A stretch of DNA of 64,000 nucleotides. It comes from Legionella cherrii. GTDB lineage: Bacteria > Pseudomonadota > Gammaproteobacteria > Legionellales > Legionellaceae. The stretch spans positions 2,202,001 to 2,266,000 of the forward strand of contig NZ_LR134173.1 of NCBI RefSeq assembly GCF_900635815.1. Direction: 5' to 3'. Both the position numbers and the translations under genes were made by a program. Numbering within the stretch: the stretch's first letter is position 1; every line of letters starts with the position of its first letter. Under the pieces are notes generated by a model. That model searched no databases. It saw only the letters and a program-made list of their open reading frames with translations, and was not told the origin of the DNA. Below are positions 58,921 to 64,000 of this stretch, one piece after another.

Positions 58921-60408
58921 CTAACTTTGCGTTGTTACCCGAAGAATTTCGGCAAGGGAAGTGTCTCCGACGAGCACGCGTTTAAATCCATCATCGCGAA
59001 TACTGGGAGTAGTCGGACGTAGGTAATTTTCCATCGTTTGTAAGTTTTCATTACGATGGATCATTCCCCTTAAGGTCTCATCAACAGGTATCAATTCATA
59101 AATCCCAGTTCTGCCTTTATAGCCTAAGTGATTGCAGAAGTCACAGCCCTTAGGTTCAAAAACGTTTGAGGTGTCCGCATCAGGTGCTAGTCCCATAAGT
59201 TCTTTTTCATCATCTCTTAATTGATGTGGGGTCTTACATTGGTGACATAATTTTCTGACCAGTCGTTGCGCGATAAGTCCAACAATACTTGAAGAGAGGA
59301 GAAAGGACTCAACACCCATATCACGTAAACGAGTTAATGCACCTAGAGCACTGTTTGTATGTAAGGTTGAAAGTACTAAGTGTCCTGTCAGACTTGCCTG
59401 AACTGCAATTTCAGCCGTTTCCAAATCACGAATTTCTCCGATCATGACCACATCTGGGTCCTGTCTGAGGATCGCTCTTAAACCTTTAGCAAAGGTCATT
59501 TGAACTTTGGTATTAACCTGAGTTTGTCCAATGCCTTCAAGATCATATTCTATGGGATCCTCAATGGTTAGAATATTACGTGAGACTTCATTTAACTCCG
59601 TCAACATGGCATATAAGGAAGTAGTCTTTCCTGAACCAGTGGGTCCGGTAACTAAAATAATGCCATGAGGCTCAGCGATCATTCGTCGCATGGCTTTTAC
59701 GGTTGGTTCAGGCATACCTAACAGAGTCAAATCCAATTGGGCCGCTTGTTTATCCAGAATTCTTAAAACAACACGTTCCCCATGGTTAGAGGGAAGGGTG
59801 GAAACCCGAACATCAATATTATGACCACCAATACGTAGTGAAATACGACCATCTTGTGGAATACGTTTTTCCGCGATATCCAGTTTGGCCATAACTTTAA
59901 CTCTCGAAATCACCAAAGGGGCTATGGCACGTTGAATTTCTAAAACCTCATGTAATACACCGTCAATTCGATTACGTACTAATACGCGATCTTCATAAGT
60001 TTCGATATGAATATCAGAGGCCTTTTGTTTTATTGCTTGAGTAAATAATGCATTTAATAAGCGAATTATTGGTGCATCATCTTGATTTTCCAATAAATCT
60101 TCACTCACTGGAAGTTGGCTTGCCAGTAACGAAAGATCCATATCATCCTCCATACCTCCGGCAGCCTCTAATATGGATGATTTTGATTGATAGACATGGG
60201 CTAAATGTTGCTGAAATGCAGATTCATCGACTTGTTTTAAAGTAAATTCACATTGTAATAATCGTTTTATTTCGGCAAGTGCTTGCAACGGGGTATTTGG
60301 TAAATAATAAACAAGGACATGGTTATCACTCATTTCACTGGCAACAACAATCCCATGGTTTTTTGCAAAACTGTATGGGATTTTCAGTGATTTATCTTCA
60401 TGTTCCAT
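58921..60408 (-). CDS. lspE: Type II secretion ATPase LspE (GspE)
   Basis: 495 residues. N1/N2 domains precede the ATPase core with Walker A GPTGSGKTTSLYA, the Asp box (LTIEDPIEY), Walker B (DPDVVMIGEIRDLETAEIA) and His box (TGHLVLSTLHTN). A tetracysteine metal site follows (CHQC ... CDFC). It energises pseudopilus assembly at the inner membrane face. It starts 3 bp after lspD. Legionella uses this system to export degradative enzymes in the host and in water. Confidence 0.96.
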   Translation of the reverse strand: MEHEDKSLKIPYSFAKNHGIVVASEMSDNHVLVYYLPNTPLQALAEIKRLLQCEFTLKQVDESAFQQHLAHVYQSKSSILEAAGGMEDDMDLSLLASQLPVSEDLLENQDDAPIIRLLNALFTQAIKQKASDIHIETYEDRVLVRNRIDGVLHEVLEIQRAIAPLVISRVKVMAKLDIAEKRIPQDGRISLRIGGHNIDVRVSTLPSNHGERVVLRILDKQAAQLDLTLLGMPEPTVKAMRRMIAEPHGIILVTGPTGSGKTTSLYAMLTELNEVSRNILTIEDPIEYDLEGIGQTQVNTKVQMTFAKGLRAILRQDPDVVMIGEIRDLETAEIAVQASLTGHLVLSTLHTNSALGALTRLRDMGVESFLLSSSIVGLIAQRLVRKLCHQCKTPHQLRDDEKELMGLAPDADTSNVFEPKGCDFCNHLGYKGRTGIYELIPVDETLRGMIHRNENLQTMENYLRPTTPSIRDDGFKRVLVGDTSLAEILRVTTQS

Positions 60409-60411
60409 AGT

Positions 60412-62781
60412 TTATTTCGTTGCTAATAAAGGTGGACGATTAAACGGTTTAGGTAATTCTGCCTTTTTCAAAGCAGGCATTACCGTCGAGTTATTACTTT
60501 GTACAAATGCATCTTGTGATCTGAGCCAATCGAGTTCGTATTGACGAACATTATTATATTTTTCACCCGTCATATGCATCGTATCGCGTTCATTACGTAA
60601 AATAATGGGTTTTATAAAGACCATAAGTACACGTTTTTCACGAGAATTAACATTACGCCTAAAAATGCGACCCACACCAGGTATATCGCCCAACACAGGT
60701 ATACGATTATTGTCATTACCAAGACTGTCTTGGGTTAAACCTCCTAGAACAACGATGTCTCCACTATCCACATGAACCGAAGTAACTATGCTACTAATTC
60801 TAAATGTTGGAGTAGTTGTATTCGGAGCAACAACAGGCGGATCCAGAGTGTCATTTCCTTGATCGATTTGCATTTGAATGCCTTCGCCACGCGTAATTTG
60901 GGGCCTGACATAAAGATGTAATGCAACGTTAACCCGATCAAAGGTGGTAAATGGTACGCCATTATTTGTTGTACCTCCAGCATTGGCAGGCTGAGTGGTG
61001 GATGCAATCGAAACCTGTTTACCTACCAAAATTTTAGCTTGTCGATTATCAAGAACAACTACCGAAGGTGTTGATAAAATGTTTGCTTTATTTTCTCTTG
61101 CCAAGGCATATATTTGCGCTTGAAAATCATCAAGCCTGGTTTTACTGTTAATTATAGCAAATCCTGGCCTAAAGCTGCCTGGTTTTCCTGTTTGTTGCTG
61201 ACTACCCCATTCTATTCCTAAGTCATTGACGTCTTCCTGATTTATTTCCGCTACCAACGCCTCGATAAGAATTTGTGCGGGTTTAATATCCAGTTGGTTA
61301 ATTACTCTTTTCAGAATCCGTATCACAGATGCCGGCGCATTAAGAATAATGGAATTTGTATTGGGCTCAGCAATAATTTGTACCGATGGTTTTGTAGTGC
61401 CTTCATTCTGTGATGTTGCTGATGTAGTATTTCCAGTAGCCCCAGGCGATGTTAATGGGGAGGCACCTGGTGGATAAGTAGAACTAGGGCTTTGCGTATT
61501 AGAACCACTATTACTTACAAGATTGGAGGCAGGGTTAGTACTGTCTAAAGCAGGTCGAGTGACTGTGCCAATGGTTGTCCCAACATTACCGCTGAAATTT
61601 GCCTGAGCAATACCTGCAAGAATTGGCACCAGGTCTTCTGCTCTGAGATAGTTCAGGTAAACGACTTGAGTATTGCTGTTAAGGCCTGCAGAGCTTTCTT
61701 TATCTAACTTTAAGATTAACATTCTCAGGCGTATTCTATCCGTTTTGGAGCCACTGATTAATAGTGAATTAGAGCGATCATCAGCAGCTATGGTTAACTG
61801 AGTTCGAGCTCCTCCCATGCTGGGTTGGGTTTTTACTAAATCTTTTAAAGTGGCTGCAATGTCCATTGCTAAAGAGTGTTGTAAATGAACCATATCAATA
61901 CCATTTGCAGACGAGTTATCTACTTGTTTGATGATGTCTGCAAGACTATGAATGTTGTTCGCTCTTCCTGACAGGATGAGCATGTTTGAGGGGGCATATG
62001 CAGAGATACTACTCCATTGAGGCATTAACGGACGCAAAACAGGTACTAACTGTTCTGCGGGAACATAATGAACAGGTACAACAGCTACCATCATGTCATC
62101 GCCTTGTGGTGGATGTTTCAGTTCGTTCAGAAGATCAGGTGATTGGGTTTTCGCATCAATATTAGGAATAATTTTAATGACTGCACCACTAGGTATGGCG
62201 GCATAGCCTGACACTTGTAAAACTGAAAGGAAAACCTGATAAAGTTCATTATTATTCATCGGTGTTGATGACACAATCGATATTTTTCCTTGAACTCGAG
62301 GATCTATCACAAAATTTTTCCCAGTAACTCGTGATACCTCAGCGATAACCGCTCGAATATCCGCATTTCTTAAATTCCATATTTGGCCATTCGGAGGTAG
62401 TGTTTCTGTTTGCTCATCAGAGCTCTGAGAGGGATTTGTTTGTATCGAAGGAGTTTGATTGTTATTTTGTTGATTTTTTTTGGCACTGAGCTGTTGGGAT
62501 ATTTTATTCTGCAATTCCCTCGCTGTAAGGTAATCGCTAATAGGGCCTATTTGCACAAGATAAAGCTTTTTATCGGATAGGTTCTTAATTTCTACATGTT
62601 CACTAACAAGGGCAGACAATTCCTTTTCACGTTGTTTTGCATCTTTTTCTAAATTAAACGCACCTGCTTGCAGGTAAAAAGTAGTATTCCCGTTCTTCGT
62701 TGTAGTGGAAATATTAATTTCGTTTGCGTGAGTTAACGCAGAGCAAATAAATATTAAAATTATAATTACTATCGAGCGCAT
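60412..62781 (-). CDS. lspD: Type II secretion secretin LspD (GspD) with N-terminal SPOR domain
   Basis: 789 residues forming the outer-membrane channel. After a signal peptide, residues about 34-100 form a SPOR-type peptidoglycan-binding module (FYLQAGAFNLEKDAKQ, LYLVQIGPISDYLTA). N0 (IWNLRNADIRAVIAEVS), N1, N2 and N3 follow; N3 is split by a Ser/Thr/Asn/Pro-rich insert near 405-460. The secretin core comes next (ILIEALVAEINQEDVNDLGIEW, VDSGDIVVLGGLTQD). The C-terminus ends with a proline-rich tail. The SPOR front end is unusual among GspD proteins and could replace a pilotin or GspAB in anchoring. Confidence 0.95.
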   Translation of the reverse strand: MRSIVIIILIFICSALTHANEINISTTTKNGNTTFYLQAGAFNLEKDAKQREKELSALVSEHVEIKNLSDKKLYLVQIGPISDYLTARELQNKISQQLSAKKNQQNNNQTPSIQTNPSQSSDEQTETLPPNGQIWNLRNADIRAVIAEVSRVTGKNFVIDPRVQGKISIVSSTPMNNNELYQVFLSVLQVSGYAAIPSGAVIKIIPNIDAKTQSPDLLNELKHPPQGDDMMVAVVPVHYVPAEQLVPVLRPLMPQWSSISAYAPSNMLILSGRANNIHSLADIIKQVDNSSANGIDMVHLQHSLAMDIAATLKDLVKTQPSMGGARTQLTIAADDRSNSLLISGSKTDRIRLRMLILKLDKESSAGLNSNTQVVYLNYLRAEDLVPILAGIAQANFSGNVGTTIGTVTRPALDSTNPASNLVSNSGSNTQSPSSTYPPGASPLTSPGATGNTTSATSQNEGTTKPSVQIIAEPNTNSIILNAPASVIRILKRVINQLDIKPAQILIEALVAEINQEDVNDLGIEWGSQQQTGKPGSFRPGFAIINSKTRLDDFQAQIYALARENKANILSTPSVVVLDNRQAKILVGKQVSIASTTQPANAGGTTNNGVPFTTFDRVNVALHLYVRPQITRGEGIQMQIDQGNDTLDPPVVAPNTTTPTFRISSIVTSVHVDSGDIVVLGGLTQDSLGNDNNRIPVLGDIPGVGRIFRRNVNSREKRVLMVFIKPIILRNERDTMHMTGEKYNNVRQYELDWLRSQDAFVQSNNSTVMPALKKAELPKPFNRPPLLATK

Positions 62782-63027
62782 TGAAAAACCGCAAAATCAT
62801 AAGTGAATAACATAATAACTAAATTTATAAACTTACCATAGCTTTTTTGGCGAGTAACGGAAGGTATTTTGAAGCATTTTTCTATTTTGCTTTAAGATTA
62901 TCTTAATTGTTAAGAAATTAATGAAATACGGTAAGTTACTCTTTTATTTTCCTCTGGAATAAATAAAGTTGGATTAAATATCTTATTAGTCCCGGATTGT
63001 ATGACGCTATCCGGGACCTCATTTTTG

Positions 63028-63276
63028 CTAGGGAGTGTAATGGGTATGAGTGTGCGAATCATGGTGCTGGTGCTGGTGTTGATGATGCTGATGATGATGT
63101 TGTTGTGGGTGTTGGTAGGGATGATGTACATGGTGATGAGGGGGGAAGAAACCATTAGGGTGGTTTGCGTGTACGGGATTTGTAACAATTACTGTAGTTT
63201 GTGGTGGTTGTGTTGTGGATGGGTGATTGTGTTGGTGTGCGTTTTGCTGATGCCCGTGCGTTCTTGAATTATTCAT
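63028..63276 (-). CDS. Histidine-rich small protein
   Basis: 82 residues, of which about 25 are histidine, mixed with Gln, Pro, Thr and Asn. Clusters include PPHHHVHHPYQH, then HHHQHHQHQHQHH and HTHTHYTP. There is no signal peptide or cysteine. TTAGGATG 8 bp before the ATG supports translation. Such composition suggests nickel, zinc or copper binding or storage, as in Hpn-like proteins; this is analogy, not homology. The antisense frame over it is a by-product of the composition. Confidence 0.65.
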   Translation of the reverse strand: MNNSRTHGHQQNAHQHNHPSTTQPPQTTVIVTNPVHANHPNGFFPPHHHVHHPYQHPQQHHHQHHQHQHQHHDSHTHTHYTP

Positions 63277-63502
63277 ATTTTTTCATCCTAATTAAATAAA
63301 GAATTGAATGACGCCAAAGATGATAATGAACACTTAATTGTACATTTTAAATATCATCATAACGCATTATATGCAGAGAGTTTGGTAAATGTATATGTTT
63401 TTAAAACAATTCAAACTATAAATAATATCAAAGCATTAACCTGATTTAAGGGGGCCTTCTACCTCAATTTTGGAGAAGGCTCTATCTTATTCTAGGGAAG
63501 GA

Positions 63503-63778
63503 TTAAGGACAATAAATCGTGTCTACCACTTCTACGAGATCAGCATTGCTCTGATCCTTTAAATCAAAATTGCCATGGAGTTCTTCTCCTGATGAACTGA
63601 TGTAATGTCGTTCAAAAAATCGTGATAAAACTGCGTTTTGTCTCCGAAGTAGGGGAGCTGCAGGTATTTCATCAGAATCTGGTAATTGAACTAACGGATT
63701 TTCTGATAAGTCCGCTTCATTTGTTTTTCCTCCGGTAATGAATAGCGTTCTTGTTTTTCTATCGAAAAATTTAGTCAT
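63503..63778 (-). CDS. Small orphan protein
   Basis: 91 hydrophilic residues beginning MTKFFDRKTRTLFITGG, with an acidic middle (LVQLPDSDEIPAA) and an NADLVEVVDTIYCP end. CTGGAG 7 bp before ATG is a good ribosome binding site. I do not recognise it. It follows no obvious operon, and the final 222 bp of the window beyond it show no gene. Confidence 0.5.
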   Translation of the reverse strand: MTKFFDRKTRTLFITGGKTNEADLSENPLVQLPDSDEIPAAPLLRRQNAVLSRFFERHYISSSGEELHGNFDLKDQSNADLVEVVDTIYCP

Positions 63779-64000
63779 GCGAATCTCCAGGTGAGTGAGT
63801 TGGTGATTACATACAACAATTCAGTTGAGCTGATAGGGCAGAGCAAGCTCAGTAGGGTCTGAATACAATTCTACTGTCTCGGACAATCCAGGAATTATAA
63901 ACAGGCCTTAAACTTTTCTACACGAACGAGACTGTCCCGTCAACAACCTTAAATTGAATAGGTTTTTTTATGTGGCCTGTTGGTGCTAAGAATACAGTAT

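Noticed and set aside
63001..63267. Plus-strand Met/Val/Leu-rich open frame opposite the His-rich gene
   Set aside because: Its composition (CAT/CAC read in reverse as ATG/GTG) is a by-product of His codons, and it lacks a ribosome binding site as good as that of the minus-strand gene.
63779..64000. tRNA or other RNA gene at the right edge
   Set aside because: Looked for cloverleaf-type arms and a TTCGAAT-type loop; none found. Only weak inverted repeats are present.

Overview
The window is AT-rich, gene-dense gammaproteobacterial chromosome and almost certainly comes from a Legionella species. Pointers are the lspD-lspE type II secretion pair with a SPOR-tailed secretin, a PmrA/PmrB-type two-component system near rpoS, an EexN-like lipoprotein, a secreted protein built from DotI/IcmL-like domains, and several orphan proteins of the kind Legionella sends through its Dot/Icm type IVB system. 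I place the genus from gene content and remembered synteny, not from a search; the species is not resolved.

Layout. 1-6.0 kb: end of a flagellar regulon cluster (flhA partial, flhF, flhG, fliA, motA, motB, DUF2802 protein), tightly packed and co-oriented. 6.2-8.8 kb: prfB with the classical programmed +1 frameshift, overlapping lysS. 9.1-18.5 kb: an accessory block of orphan genes: a polytopic membrane protein, an exonuclease-endonuclease-phosphatase-fold protein, an APH-type phosphotransferase, a kinase-like protein, a TPR protein, a small P-loop kinase and a helical protein with a disordered centre. Several are effector candidates. 18.6-26.2 kb: ETF-ubiquinone oxidoreductase, a small membrane protein, a chagasin-type protease inhibitor, the tandem IcmL-like protein and NAD-malic enzyme. 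26.2-29.3 kb: EexN-like lipoprotein, surE, nlpD, rpoS. 29.3-40 kb: hmgA, yebC-ruvC-ruvA, pmrA-pmrB, yciB, mltD, gloB-rlmJ, a PA3496-like small protein and folD.

40-42.6 kb holds the most unusual locus: a 616-residue protein that appears to fuse a ferritin-like di-iron domain to a 2-oxoacid-dehydrogenase-E2-type acyltransferase domain, flanked on the opposite strand by two paralogous small holin-like membrane proteins. 42.9-54.5 kb: fimV with a 28-unit hexapeptide tandem repeat, an orphan gene and a beta-barrel gene inserted before truA-trpF-trpB-trpA, then glnS carrying a one-base frameshift, and cysS. 54.5-58.8 kb: a complete tripartite efflux operon (outer-membrane lipoprotein, HlyD adaptor, 14-TM MFS pump). 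58.9-62.8 kb: lspD-lspE. 63.0-63.8 kb: a histidine-rich small protein and an orphan.

Intergenic regions carry at least three families of palindromic dispersed repeats. I saw no rRNA, tRNA, insertion sequence, prophage or CRISPR array. Most lines of evidence are motif recognition by eye; no alignments or profile searches were run.
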